Source: Siphonodentalium dalli
Taxonomy: Eukaryota > Mollusca > Scaphopoda > Gadilida > Siphonodentaliidae
Assembly (NCBI GenBank): GCA_032622095.1
Contig: CP136065.1
Location: 155,379,577 to 155,443,576 of the forward strand
Length of the DNA: 64,000 nucleotides
Direction: 5' to 3'
Made by a program: the position numbers and the translations under genes. The notes beneath the pieces are model-generated. The model saw only the letters and a list, made by a program, of their open reading frames with translations. It did not search any database and had not been told where the DNA came from. Shown in pieces: positions 48,659 to 61,419 of the stretch. The first letter of the stretch is position 1. The number at the start of each line of letters is the position of its first letter.

Positions 48659-48838
48659 TACAGTAATGCCCTAAATAATCAACTCCTTAACAACATCAGA
48701 ATTATGGGTAACTATTCGGGATTTAGTCGGAAATATGGCTTGTTGCCATTCAATAAGCCATATTTCAGACTAAATCCTGAAAAGTTACCAATAATTCTGT
48801 TGTGGTTAAGGAGTCAATTATTTAGGGCATTGCTGTAT
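48659..48838. mobile_element. Palindrome-A MITE, copy 11
   Basis: TACAGTAATGCCCTAAATAA start, 'tagggcattgctgta' end, short centre 'gttgccattcaataagcc'. Confidence 0.83.
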
Positions 48839-49006
48839 TAATTCACATCCCAAGTTTGGTGTGATAAAGCACCATAACTGGAGTTATCATCTTCAAACCA
48901 AGATAACTCAATTTCCATAACTGGCAACAAATATCAATACCAAACAATTATTCAAAATCGGGTCTGGTTATTAATACATTACATACATTTTGTTCATTGA
49001 AACTAA

Positions 49007-52000
49007 ATAGTCGGTCTCACAACTGGGCTCTTTAGGGAATATCCAACCACTTTCTGTTTGATACTTATTCTAGAGTACTTTTCGATGAGGAATTCAGTAG
49101 TGCCGACCGATTTTTGATAAAAGGGGCCCAAATTCCATTTTTAAGGGCCTGAACCCCAATTTTGGGGTTCAACACTTTTATCTCAAAGTTGAGCCCCCAA
49201 TTAGAATTTTATTGACCTATATGCATCAGTGCCACATACAGGTATCATTTCTGTACCATTATCAGACGGGATTGACCTTCAAAGAGCTCTTGACCCTGAA
49301 AATCCAAAATGGCCGACTTCAAATTTGCAAAAATTTAGCAAAGTCAGGAATAATTAAAAATTGTACTACCTATAGAATATTTTTATCTTTAAAGGATCAG
49401 CACCTTTGTGCTTCCACTCATGAGTGCTTAGCAAGGGTTTTGGATGGAAAATATTGGTCGTAGAATGAAAAACAGATATTTGCATATTAACAAAGATGTT
49501 GAGGAAATCATCAATTATAGGGCATTTGATCAGTAACCTAAAACTCCTGCAATAAGGTTACCTAGTGATATAATTTGAATGAATACATGTAATTGTGAGT
49601 AGTTCATCCTTTGCTATCAAGATTTCATGGCCTTTGTGTGAGATGGCTGCCAAAATGGTCATAAATGGGATGACATATATCACATTATCATTATATAAAA
49701 TGAGTTCAATGTGTTTTTTTTCTTTAAATTTATGGGAGAAAAGAATGTATTTATGGTACTCTAATGTTGAACTGAATTATACTCAGCCCACAAGTAGGTC
49801 TTGTAAATGTTGAGTTACTACAATTTGATAAATCAGTGTGATTTAATTGGTAGTCGAGCAGATTGTGTCTTTAACAGTCCCACAGTAATTTTGATTGGCC
49901 ACATGCCATCACCGCCATTTTCAATAAAGGTTCTACTATTTTCCTAACATGTACATTATTTTAGGACAAATAATGGCTGGCCCGGCATGATCGCCTATAC
50001 TTATATTCTGATTGAGTGTTTTTTTTATGAATTTGAACATACATGTACACATAGATGTATATTTGCCCTAAATTGTTTCTGGTTCAAATTTGGGAGTTTG
50101 TGAGAAAACAAGTCATAAGAAAGAATGTTCAAAACTAATAAATGTATGTCTATTGGTTATTGGTGTGATGTCCAGTAATACAGATTGAAAATAATCCTTC
50201 AGATTATTGTATAAGGGCTTTATAGTCCAGTCAAATCTACACATTAAAAATATAGGGCTTCCATACATACAGAATATTTTCCAACTTGACAATCGTTCCT
50301 TGTGTTCAACTGAGTGAGTTCATGTGAGGTTCCTGGAAACTTATTTGGCAAGCTTGATTCTAAAGTGTCTAGCTTTATGGGCTTGAAATTCAGAATGCAA
50401 TCCTGTTGTATTGTGAGTTCAGAGTGAGTTAGAAGAAAAATACAAGCATCAGTTGATATGCAGATATTAATTCATACCAGACAAATCTACATTCTGCAGG
50501 TAGCCATGCTATGTAATACTGTTTCATATAGATCTCCATTATATTTGCTCAATTTTATTTTTCATTTTGTCCCTTTAAATTTACTTTTATTTTTTGAAGT
50601 ACTGTAAACGGTTTGGTTTGATGTTACAGGCACAGGAGAGATATATATATATATATATACTTTACATATAAAATATTGTGTACCATGCAAGTACATGTGT
50701 CAGTTGCTTTAGTTGTGTGATGTACATGTACATGCAGTAACTATATTCTAGTGAAATTTATGGTGTGCACTCTGTAGTCTTTCAAAAAACAAGCTATGGC
50801 CATGCCTACATATACATGTAGACTGATTCTAACACTATGATTGTCAGGTTATAATCTATGTTTGAGGAAAGTTACGATGTATTTTTCATTTGTGTTGCAT
50901 TTGTCTGCATTTGTCAATATTAATGGGTCCCAGGAACCCAGATGTTACTAGTGTAGAGCCCATTTAATTTTCATGAGATGGTGGACTGCATGTCCATACT
51001 CCTAACTAAACATGACTGACTTATCAGACCAAGACAGTATTGTGTAGGTTTTTAACAACCGTACTAGAATTATAGTTAAAAAAGACTCAGCCATTATTTT
51101 CCACTGCCCTATATGTCACAATATATTCATATGGCAGTATTCATCCGAAGTTGAGTGATGATGCTAATAAATTTGCTGTGATACTCTGGTAGAGCAAAGT
51201 GATCTGAACAAATCGAGAATAAGCCACTACATGTAGAAACCATTAAAAAACATGTATATTATAATAATGGCCGCTGGTTGTTACAATGTGGCCATAATTG
51301 AGATGACTATTCCTGTTGTTTACCAAACATCAACGTACACATTACTAAATTATTTTGAAATATATATTTCTTGAATGTTTCATACAGACTCTGGCTTTTG
51401 CACAAATCGCTCAGATTAGCCAAACAATGAAAAAATTACCAACTTTAGGTAAAACAATGGTACTCTTTCTTAACACAATCGCTTTGACCTACAAACATCA
51501 TAGCAATCCAGCATTACCCATCAGCGTGATATAAAATTAGCAGGACCTCTTAACCTGGGGTGGTATTGAAAATGAAAATATCTTTAAAATGGTAAGTTAT
51601 GAGGGCTTTTAGCTATTATGAAGAATTATGTTATAGTGAAATTATAGACCCTCGTCTTCTTCAACCTGCAAGTGCTGCAACTATCATGGCCAATCAAAAT
51701 TAATGTGGGACTGACAAAGGCTCATTCTACTATTGATTGAATAGTGATGATTCCATAATTTCCTAAATCTTTTTGTGAGATGAGTTGTCATAGCCATTTT
51801 GGAAGAATTGATTACTTCTGAAATATATACTGGGATATATGGTCATCTTTCGTCTGATTACAACATGTTTTTACTATGCACAGATAAAATACCCATTTTA
51901 AGATCGCAACTTGTGGTTGCTGCATGAAGCAAACAGCTGGTCATTCCATTTAGCAAAAGTGTTTAGCATGTTCCATGGCTTGGTCACTTAAATCAGATCA

Positions 52001-53115
52001 GCTGCTAAATGTTGTCAACAAATTTTGAATACCATGTTCAATCTGTACATTTCTGTTGATTAGAGCACAATCATTACCTGATATTTGATAAAGCACACCA
52101 ATTTCCAAGGAATGTTCAAAGTCTGGAAGGGCACATGTTGTGCGTCGGGGTCAACACATGCTCAGCAGCGATTTCCAGCTAATCCCATCGTGCATGGTCA
52201 ATTGTGCTCTAAGTTGGTCAGAGCACGTGGATAGTTCTTTACTAGAATAGATCTCGTCTTCGACTCAATTGATTCTGGTAAAGAACTATGTTCTATAACC
52301 CTTACTTATTAAAATAAATTTCAAACTAAAATGCAATTCAACATTAGAACCATAAAAGACATACTGTTCTCATGTTAGCTATAGTTTAAATGAAATGCCA
52401 CATTGCACTCATTTACAATGATAAAAATGTGACATGTCATCCAATCTATAGCCATTTTGGCAGCCATCTAATATCAAAGGGCGTGAAATCAATATAAAAA
52501 GGATGAACTACTCATAAATACAAGTATTTATTCATATCATATCATTAGCTACCCTTGTTTTCAGCAGTGTTTGCACTACTAATCAATTACCATAAAATTT
52601 ATGATTTTGTCAAAATCTTGGTTATTGAGAAAATGTCAGTTTTTTAGTCTACGGCCAATACATTCCATCCAAAACCTTGTTGAGCACTCATGAGTGGAAG
52701 CACAATGTACTGATACTTTAAAGATGAAAAAAAATTCTATATGTTGCACTATTTTAATTATTCTTGACTTTGCTAAATTTTTGCTAATTTTGAAGTCGGC
52801 CATTTTGGATTTTCAGGGTCAAGAGCTCCTTGAAGGTCAATCCCATCTTATAATGCTATAGAAAATATCAGAAATGATACCTCTATGTGGCATTAATGCA
52901 TATAGGTCATTAAAATTCTAATTGGGGGCTCAACTTTGAGAAAAAAGGGCTGAACCCCAAAATTGGGGTTCAGGCCCTTAAAAATGGAATTTGGGCCCCT
53001 TTTATCAAAAATCGGTCGGCACCACTGACTTCCTCATCGAAAAGTACTCTGGAATCAGTATCAAACAGAAAGTGGTTGGATATTCCCTAAAGAGCCCAGT
53101 TGTGAGACCGACTAT
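49007..53115. mobile_element. 4.1-kb foldback element with very long inverted arms
   Basis: The left arm (49007 to about 49925) is the inverted copy of the right arm (about 51675 to 53115). Matching points: ATAGTCGGTCTCAC at the outer ends; the 'ggggcccaaattccattttt' block; 'ctcatgagtg' with 'ttttggatgg'; 'atggctgccaaaatgg'; 'ttttgattggcca'. The arms have diverged by indels (right arm is longer). The middle (about 49926-51674) is unique AT-rich DNA with no recognised gene. TA may be the target duplication. Confidence 0.78.
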
Positions 53116-54139
53116 AATCTTTGGAAACGAAAAATAACCCCAAAATTTAATAAAATGCCATAAATGAGTAAACTGAGCAGCCAGAACCAAAAATAAAATT
53201 TTACTTGTATTTTGCAGTAGGACATCTATGATAAGTTTCTTTGCAAAAAATATTCACACATGGCAGGATGAATAGCAACTTAGCAAGGTTTTTAAATATA
53301 ATGTAGCACTATGCATGTGTGCATTAGTGTACCAAAATACTGAAATACTATATCATATTTAAGCAGTCAAGTTGAATGGAAATGAAAGCGACACCCTTAC
53401 TAACTTCATGAATTCAGACAACAATTTGATATATGCCAGATCCAATGCACTACATGCCAATTAGTTGCTTTTTTCAAGTTGTATAGATCATAAAGTTAAG
53501 ACTCAATTTCCTTCCGCAAAAGTAATAGGAGTAATTGCTCTCAATTAGTCACGGATGAGGGTAAAGTGCCACTATGGTCTCTTTCTTTAATGAACTAGAC
53601 TGTTCATGTATGAATTAGAATTGAAGCCATTCTTATACTATAGTTTTTTGAAGATACATATAACTTTCAACAATCTGCGATGTTTTCTATTTTATTAAAT
53701 AACAAGAGTACCTCATAACCCCACAGTGCCAAATTAAAACATGGACATGGACGGAACCCAAATTTAAAACATAACAAAGGATAAATAACTCTGAAAATGC
53801 AAACATCACCAAATCTTCATTGAAAGGCCTTGTAATGGTAATAACCGTAATATCTATATTAAATTTCATTGAGATCCGATAATCAATGGACCGACATATC
53901 AAAATATCGCAACTTGGAGAGGCGTTAATTTTATCTTGAGCATCCTTGATAAAGATTAAGGATAGTTGCTACCCCATGCTACATTGTCCTGCAAGTTGAT
54001 CTCTATTTCTCCCACCACCTATCATTTTAACAGCCTGCGTGAGATAGCTGTGTGAGATTTCCCTGTCTCACACCACAAGTGACCAGCTGTCCCACCCTAC
54101 CCATATGACTACTTTACATATTTAATTAAGAGCCAGAAC
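53116..54139. other. Intergenic, nothing firm
   Basis: AT-rich. 53700-53900 carries 'ggacggaacccaaattt' and 'aaatttcattgagatccgat', relatives of dispersed repeats at 25970-26180 and 44150-44260. Confidence 0.55.
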
Positions 54140-54866
54140 TACAGTAATGCTCTAATTAATTGCTGAAAAATTACCCATAATTATGCTGTGGTTAAAGGGG
54201 TACTGTACACAGAGATAGGCGATTTTTTTTATTTACTCCCATTGAAATAACTTTCAAGTTAGATTGTGTTCGTGTTATATGAGTTTCGTATAAACCTAAT
54301 TTAGCGAAGAAAATATTGATCTTGGAAAAAAAATATTACGATTTCAAACTACGCGCCATGGTTTGACCTTCACCGGAGAAGAAGCAAGTCGCAGGAAGAA
54401 CCGGAAGTTCATTGATCAGTTTCGATTGATGCCTTCAATCTCTTCCATCGAACAATCTCACTCCCTATAAAAATACTTGACACTTTATGACTCTTGTTTC
54501 TTTCTCCTTTTTCCGAATCGGTTATAACGGGCCTTCCTTTTGCAGGTAACATGTTTTGTTTGCAAATCAATAATGTTCGCGAACGGCCGTCGATAAAAGA
54601 CACGCAACAGATGCGATATCAAGAACGGTAACTCGTAATGGTATAACTCTCCATTTTATGACTCCAGCCATAAATTATTTTATATTAAATAATTCAATGT
54701 TACTTTTACGATAGCCTATTAACAGGAACTTTTTCAGTAGACATCGTCGACTCGAATTAGTTATTTTATAATATAATATTCATATTAGATCGCTATTGTC
54801 ACCGGGAATTTATTGAAATTGGGGTACAGTACCCCTTTAAGGAGTCGATTATTTAGAGCATTACTG
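54140..54866. mobile_element. Palindrome-A MITE, copy 12, split by a TTAA element
   Basis: Left piece 54140-54195 (a shortened form lacking most of the left arm) and right piece 54837-54866, interrupted by the 641-bp element at 54196-54836. The two pieces read as one MITE when joined. Confidence 0.82.
54196..54836. mobile_element. TTAA-flanked element inserted inside a palindrome-A MITE
   Basis: Perfect 13-bp inverted ends AGGGGTACTGTAC / GTACAGTACCCCT directly flanked by TTAA (54192-54195 and 54837-54840). Removing it restores the common palindrome-A sequence 'gtggttaaggagtcgatta', which proves the insertion boundaries. No transposase. TTAA use suggests piggyBac-type transposition. Confidence 0.82.
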
Positions 54867-55030
54867 AATTTTAACAAGCCATCACCATGTCTTGACAATG
54901 TGTCAACTAAAAATTGGTGACCAACAGTTACGCTCACATTTCAAATCAACAAATATGGACAAATTCGTGGACGCAAATGAAAATTTGCCTCCAATTGGTT
55001 AAACACAGAGAACAAATCTGACCTCACCTG

Positions 55031-55751
55031 TGACACCACAGTTAGAATTGCTATATTTATGTTTATAGAAATATGCAGTGTTAAAACTTTGAATGCCCAA
55101 AATTTGATGCCGGGTCAGATATTTTCCAATGCTCTAAAACAAAATGTTGTAGAAATTCTTTCCTCTGCATGGCGAAAAAAGGCAGGGGCGTGCCCATGTT
55201 GCAGGATGTTAGATCCACCCTTACATGGCTATACATGGAATACCAATGCGTAAATAAGTATTCCTGCCTGTTCATTTTCTTTTTATTTTGTGAAACACCC
55301 GCAGCCTCTCGAAAAAACAACACTTTAGCCAGATAAGCCCCGAGGGTGAGATTTTTCCATACCCACATCCCTGGTCATGATGAATAATATTAATCACACT
55401 TACCATTCCATTAACACCCCTCTGCTGGCTGACAAGGCCGCTCTCTGACGTGCAAGGCCGTTGATCTGGCTAAAGTGTTGTTTTTTCGAGAGGCTGCAGG
55501 TGTTTCACAAAAGAAAATGGAATACTTATTTACGCATTGGTATTCCGTGTATAGCCATGTAAGGGTGGATCCAACATCCTACAACATGGGCATGCCCCGC
55601 CTATTTTCGCCATGCAGAGGAAAGAATTTCTATGACATTTTATATTACAGCATCGGAAAATATCTGACCCGGCGCCAAGTTTTGGGCGTTTGAAGTTTCA
55701 ACACTGAATATTTCTATAAACATAAATATCGCAATTCTAACTGTGGTGTCA
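55031..55751. mobile_element. 720-bp foldback element
   Basis: Inverted arms of about 300 bp, outer ends TGACACCACAGTTAGAATTG and complement. Shared inner words include 'tggctatacatgga' / 'gtatagccatgta' and 'gccaaaatttgatgccgggtc'-like blocks, with the loop around 55300-55460. Short open frames on both strands are mirror images of each other, so they are not genes. Confidence 0.75.
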
Positions 55752-56224
55752 AACGTCTATTCCAACCGAATATAGCAAAGGAAATTAGGCGGCTACACTG
55801 TGGGTTATACAATGTAGTCTGAGTATTTGATCAGATTATGCCATGCATGGCCTCAGCAGATTATTGATTAATCTATAAACCCCAGTGATGTCAGATTTGT
55901 TCTAAGCCCAGTATGCATGCATGGACCCCTGCCTGAAATGGTCTCTCCATCATTCAGGCAGCCACACAGCTCTTTCTGGAATTCTAGGTTACAGTTATAC
56001 CTGCACAGTCCTTCTCATGGCCCTCTATATATCGATTGTATCCTGATTGCTGGAACCCACCATCAAACCACCACCACCACCTCATTCAGCGGATCAGCCT
56101 TGGGGAGGAAGAGAAGGACAAAGACCCCCTCTCAGTAATGTCGAGACCAGCATGGTGTGACAAGAGGCGGACAGCACCACCACCAGCCGAGGAGACTGAT
56201 GTCACCAGGGCCGTCAGTTTAGTC

Positions 56225-56720
56225 TATAGATCGTGATTAAAATTTTTGGTCTTCCAAGTGAATGTCTATGAGAAACGAATGCTTGAACGCTATCTGCAGT
56301 CAATTATTCCATAAGGGGATTATTGTCTGTGTGAAAAAGTACTTCGGTCTTCCTGATGTCTCAGTTTTTCTGATGTACTTGCAGTTTTAACAAGTGTCCT
56401 CTCATGCTCCCATATATTGCCCGCTCGAATAGTGAATCAGGATCAATGTTGTATTGTTCTATTAGAATATTATACTCCTCTATCATGTCTCTGCGAATCT
56501 TTCTGTATTTTAAAGACATCAAATTCATTATAGTTAGACGGTCGTGGTATGTATTTTGTTTGACCAACCAATGACTGAGCATTGCTGCTCTTCTTTGAAC
56601 AGTTTCTAGAGCTTTAGAATGCTTTAGCATGTATGGGCTCCAGACATTTGACAGAATTCTAAAATTGGCCGCACCATGGTTGTATATAATTTGGTGAAAG
56701 TGTATATTGGTGAAAGTTCA
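56225..56720 (-). pseudogene. Non-LTR retrotransposon RT C-terminal fragment
   Basis: On the minus strand: LYTTMVRPILEFC, then after a frame break LKHSKALETVQRRAAMLSHW, NTYHDRLTIMNLMSLKYRK, IRRDMIEEYNIL, and later HTDNNPLME and LTADSVQAF. This matches the region after the reverse transcriptase core of LINE proteins (Y..L..P.LEY - LE.VQRRA - Y.ERL..L.L.SL.YRR.RGDMIE.YKI). Several stops and frame changes break it, and the core RT motifs are absent, so it is a 5'-truncated dead copy. The clade is not resolved; jockey/CR1-like elements are candidates. Confidence 0.75.
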
Positions 56721-57524
56721 TATATTGCGCAAGAGAGTGCAAAAGGTGCAACTGGAAATAATACTAATAGTGAGTTTATGTCCGCATGTGCACACAAATA
56801 TCTCAGTGATGCATGAACTGATGGTTGATATGCAGATTTGCCACCGCAATCTTTCAAAAGAGGGCCCAGCACCAATGGTTCAATCTTTTGTTGAACAAAC
56901 ACCACAAACATGCCAAACTTGTGATGGGCGCAAGAATAGCAAGCTCCACTGAGTGCATTCTAGTTTGTTATAATTCTCATTATTTGTACTTGTGTTCGCT
57001 AATGTTTGGTTGTGTGCGACTTTTATGAGGACCCTGTTAGTCTTAAATTTTTCTCTTTGCCTTCTTCATTAGTTCAAATGTAATTATGTATCACCTATCG
57101 GCTTTCATGCCTCCTTCCATTCATCTACATCTACATCTACTTGATACTCTATCGCCCTCAATGTGCTGAGGATTATGTGGAGGATTATTTGAAGAAAGCC
57201 TCCTTGGCTTTTACACACACATCCTTAATATCACCATTCCAATGTGCTACTTGTTGACTTGTACTTTCTGTTTGGCATGTTGTTAGCCACTGCACACTTC
57301 AACCATGCAGGTCAGGATAAACCACCGATTGATCTATAATAGCCCGTTGGGCTAAAATAGACCGATCGGTCTTTCACAGCCAGCATGTTTCTGGGATTAG
57401 GGGAGTCACTCTAAATTGTTCTATAATTAATGCTCAACCAATACATAATTTGAACAAATTAGTTCTGATTTCTTTTGAAACAAATGAAAGACACGGAAAA
57501 ATTATTTACTGAATTTATTCAATA

Positions 57525-58305
57525 TCTATTATATATTTTGGAAGATCTGTCTGTGTGTGTGTGGTGTGTGTGTGTGTGTGTGTGTTCGCGATGAACTCGA
57601 AAACGGCCGACCCGATTTCGATGAAACTTCGTATGTGAGGATACTATCGGTCGGGAAGTGGCATAGGCATATTAATTTTCAGATCTGAGGTCAACTTTTC
57701 ACGTGCCGAGGTCAAATCTGTTTTTACGCTGTGTTACGGGACTTTCATTTGAGTTTGGTGCTTACAAATCGATTCGAAACAGCGCGAATAATAAAATGCC
57801 AGTCATAATAATGACACTGTGAGAATCTTTCGTGTTTCCTCTTTCCAACGATATATAATGCGTACGTATCCGTTTTAGTTATCTGCCTCAATTATCAAGA
57901 AGAAGTGGTACTATCTTCCATCAGGATAAAAACAATGCGTAACTTCTATGACGTCGTTAGAGGTCATAACGTTAGATCACGTTAACGCTTAACCGGCCGA
58001 TGCATTTGACTGTTTCAGACGTCTTGGCGATAAGTCGGGATGCACCGATGGTAATTTATCTTTACGTTGAAACTTGATAATTAATGAGCGTGTGTATATG
58101 AGGCGCGTTTATATACTTGAGTGGAAATCAAATCGGGTTAAACTGGCGGATTTTTACGGACGAAATTTGATGCATAGGGTATCTCGGTATCCACTGGCCC
58201 GATTTCCACCATTTTTGGGGTGTTGGTGTTTGACCCCACCTGACCTTGACCTTCAGAATGGTCAATTCAAGGTCAAAGCCCGGACGAAGTCGGGTCACCT
58301 TCTAG
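57525..58305 (+). mobile_element. Non-autonomous Helitron, copy 2
   Basis: Same 5' end (TCTATTATATATTTTGGAAG), (GT)n tract and 3' hairpin plus CTAG as the copy at 11030-11615, again between A and T. The 3' 60 bp are nearly identical between the two, while the middle differs by about 200 bp. No helicase gene. Confidence 0.8.
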
Positions 58306-60399
58306 TAAACATATATACAAATCTTCAAATAAACAAAAATTTCAAAATTCAAGAAATTTAAAGTTCCCTCTCTTACAACAGTATTAAAGCTGTGCCAGGA
58401 AGACCAATCGATCTATATTAGCCTGATCGGGCTATAATATGTCGATCCTGTTCAGTTCGGGCACACATGCAAAATGATCTATTTAGCTCATTTCATCTAG
58501 CTATCATGTAGCCCGATTGAGCTACATTTTTAATGTGATTTACATGTGTCTTCCGTTCGCAGACAATAGCACGAAAAAACGAAACTAGATTCGAATCAAT
58601 GTTTATTCATTGGCTACCACTATGATGTCTACAAAGAAAAAAAAACTGCACAACTCAGCACAACTCACAACATATTATATACCTTTTGAGCGATTCAAAA
58701 TTAATCTGTTTTGGATAATTTACCATTTAATAGTAAGGGTAAGAAAGAATCACGAAAATCTGTTTATCCAAGATGAAAATCTTCACAAAATTGTCACATG
58801 ATGCTGTTCGCAATGTCTAGACAACGCCGTTTGTCAGCTCAAATATGATTGGCTGCTTTTATGTCCGACTTAGCGGTGCGTTCTTAACGAAATTTGAATG
58901 CAATATGCACATGTATGCTGAAATGTACGAGAACACATTGACAACCATGATATAAAGCACACATGTTTCAGTGAGATGCCTCGACTACCAGTACCAGTGT
59001 TGAAACTTGAATTTACTATTTATTATGACATTGCAGTCATCAACTAATCAGCAGCGCGAAAGTCGCGCATAGTTTGTATTAATCCCATCCATATCACATG
59101 CTTCCCTCGATTTTGAGATTGTGACCCCTCGTGCTTCCGTACGTTGTCTTCTCTTGATGATGTTCGCTTTATAGTTCAAACAGTCGTCTCTGAGTGAAGT
59201 ACGTTGTTCGCTTTATCCAATCAGGTAAGACATATCGAGTGAATGTTTTTGATAATCCGTGGTGAGTCGTGGAGCTTTTTGTTTCTTTGTAGACATCATG
59301 CATAGTGGTAGCCAACTAATGAACAAAATTAGCTAAATAAATCATTTTGCAAGTTAGGTCAACATGATGATGACAGCTTTGAACTTTCGCACATTGCTGG
59401 AATGCTGCTTCCAGTTCCAGTAGCCTAGGATACGCATTATCATAAGGTACCGGTATGTTCATGACTAGTTAAGTCATGAACGTAGTGCGTATCCTGAAGC
59501 AGCAATCTGCGAAAGCGGTCATGTTGACCTTGTTCATGACTGAACTATTTGAATTTCAATGTGTGCCCGACCTGCCGTTACCTGGACTGTATTTTTCAAT
59601 CATGTTATACACTTTCCTGTCAAACAGCAAAACGTTCCCAGGTTTTGTACTGGTGGAATGATCTCTACGTGCGTAGCTATTGATTGTACAGATTCGTGAC
59701 ATGATCTATCATCACTGATATCGGCAGACAGCACTGCTGTGAACAGCACAAAATAAAAAATAAATAAATGAAATAGACTACTCAACTACCTAGTTAGTTA
59801 CCAATCCAATAAAGAAATAACACGTTCAATTTGTATGTTGGAATGTCAAGAATAATGGCATATTGCATGGGAATTAGGTGTCATCAACATGAGTAAATAT
59901 AAAAAAGATTTAACACACCTTTTGCACTCGAATTCTTGAGTCGCACTCTACTTTCTAAATTTAACAACAAAAGAGAGGTAACCGCGCACCTGTCAAAAAT
60001 TGGGTTGTTCCCCTTGATTTCCAAATTCGGGAACCGTTATTAAAGCGACGTTCTTTTTTTTTGTGTGTTTACTTTGAATTATGCATTCATGGTATTGAAC
60101 ATTGCATACAAGCGACTGCATCAATATGCTACATATAATATGACCAGAAAATACGTGTTCGTTGGGCGTGAGCGTCGACTTTTTTTTATGAATGCTGATC
60201 TAGAAGGGACATATGCCAACCCGGCCACCACAAGGACAACCCGAAAGCCTCTACAAACACGATTTTTTCAATCTTTCAACATGGTCAATTATAGTTGTAT
60301 ACTTATTTTTTAATCAGACCTGGCTTATTTGACCATCCGCATCTACGTAATTTAATTGGTAGCAATGGATATAGGCCTAAGATATATCCAAAATACCTA
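58306..60399. other. Intergenic, nothing recognised except a partial palindrome
   Basis: 59420-59505 holds an imperfect inverted repeat ('aggatacgcattatcataag' against 'tagtgcgtatcct', centre 'gttcatgactagttaagtca'). No gene seen. Confidence 0.55.
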
Positions 60400-61419
60400 G
60401 GGTAATGTGGGGCATAATGCGACGCGGGGCATAATGCGACAGACGGTCGTTAACAGGCAGACGGTCGTTAACAGGCCATATGTTTTTCCATGACTGAAGT
60501 TGAATAGCATATTTATTATTTTTAGTAAGACCAATCATAGAAGTGGACATCCCTATTGGACCGACATCATTATGATTGTTTAATCTCACATGCGAAACGC
60601 TGGAGTAGGGGTATACCTACATTTGGTGACCTCATTTTTGAATGGTTTATAACTTTCGGTAGGTCTTGTACATGTAAAAACGAGAACATCCTACCACTAC
60701 CACCAAAGCTACATGCGTATTTTGGTAAAGTAAGACGAGTTATATAGTTCTATGTACACCGGTTATTCACATTCACTCATATTGGGGGAGAGACAGGTTG
60801 TCTGGTTGTGGGGCATAATGCGACACTCGGGTACAACCAGTATACGAGAAAAAATTATGATTAGGCATATCGCAAATAAAACCTGGAAAAAAAAATCTTA
60901 TTGTAACCTTAGTTCAAACGAAATGAAATAAAAAACCACATTCGATCATTCCCAAACATTGAAACATGATATAGATAAATAATTATTGTTAACCCTTCCC
61001 CGGCCATTTTCCTGAAATCAAAACTTTATGATGCTATTTTTACCCGCCATATAAATCAATAAAATGTCTCATTGGTCTGCTGCTATGACTTTAAATAACG
61101 CTTATACATTCTTTCAATCCACAAAAGAAAAGAAACTGCAGACCGCCTTGCATTTATTAAGTTCGGTATACATGGTGATGTTGTAAAGTCAAATGTGTTT
61201 CATTGTACCCCGTGTATGGGGCATAGTGCGACGGATTGGTAGGTCAACGGGGAGTAATGGTGTTCAGAAATTGGTGCTTCCCAGGCAAGTGTGAGTAATA
61301 ATATGTATACTAGAAATATTTATCTAACTTTTAGTTTAATAATTTGTGCCCTTCCATCGTTTTTAGTGGCATGGTGGGGTCTAATGTGCTTATGTGTCTC
61401 ATTATGCCCCACATTACCC
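60400..61419. mobile_element. 1.02-kb element with GGGTAATGTGGGGC inverted ends
   Basis: Ends GGGTAATGTGGGGCATAATG and its complement, flanked by TA on both sides (60398-60399, 61420-61421). The words 'ggggcataatgcgac' recur several times inside (near 60425, 60810, 61215). No open frame of note. Superfamily uncertain. Confidence 0.7.

Larger units (their letters stand above)
46707..49006. other. Intergenic, mostly unassigned
   Basis: Holds palindrome-B copy 4 and palindrome-A copy 11. The open frame at 48312-48674 is largely palindrome B and is not a gene. Confidence 0.55.

Noticed and set aside
48312-48674. Plus-strand frame of 120 codons
   Set aside because: Its first third is palindrome B and the rest has no recognisable domain or splice context.
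55081-55693. Pair of open frames on opposite strands with similar proteins
   Set aside because: They are mirror images produced by the two arms of the foldback at 55031-55751.
56624-56911. Minus-strand frame of 95 codons as a separate gene
   Set aside because: Its end is part of the LINE remnant (LYTTMVRPILEFC) and the beginning has no recognisable content.
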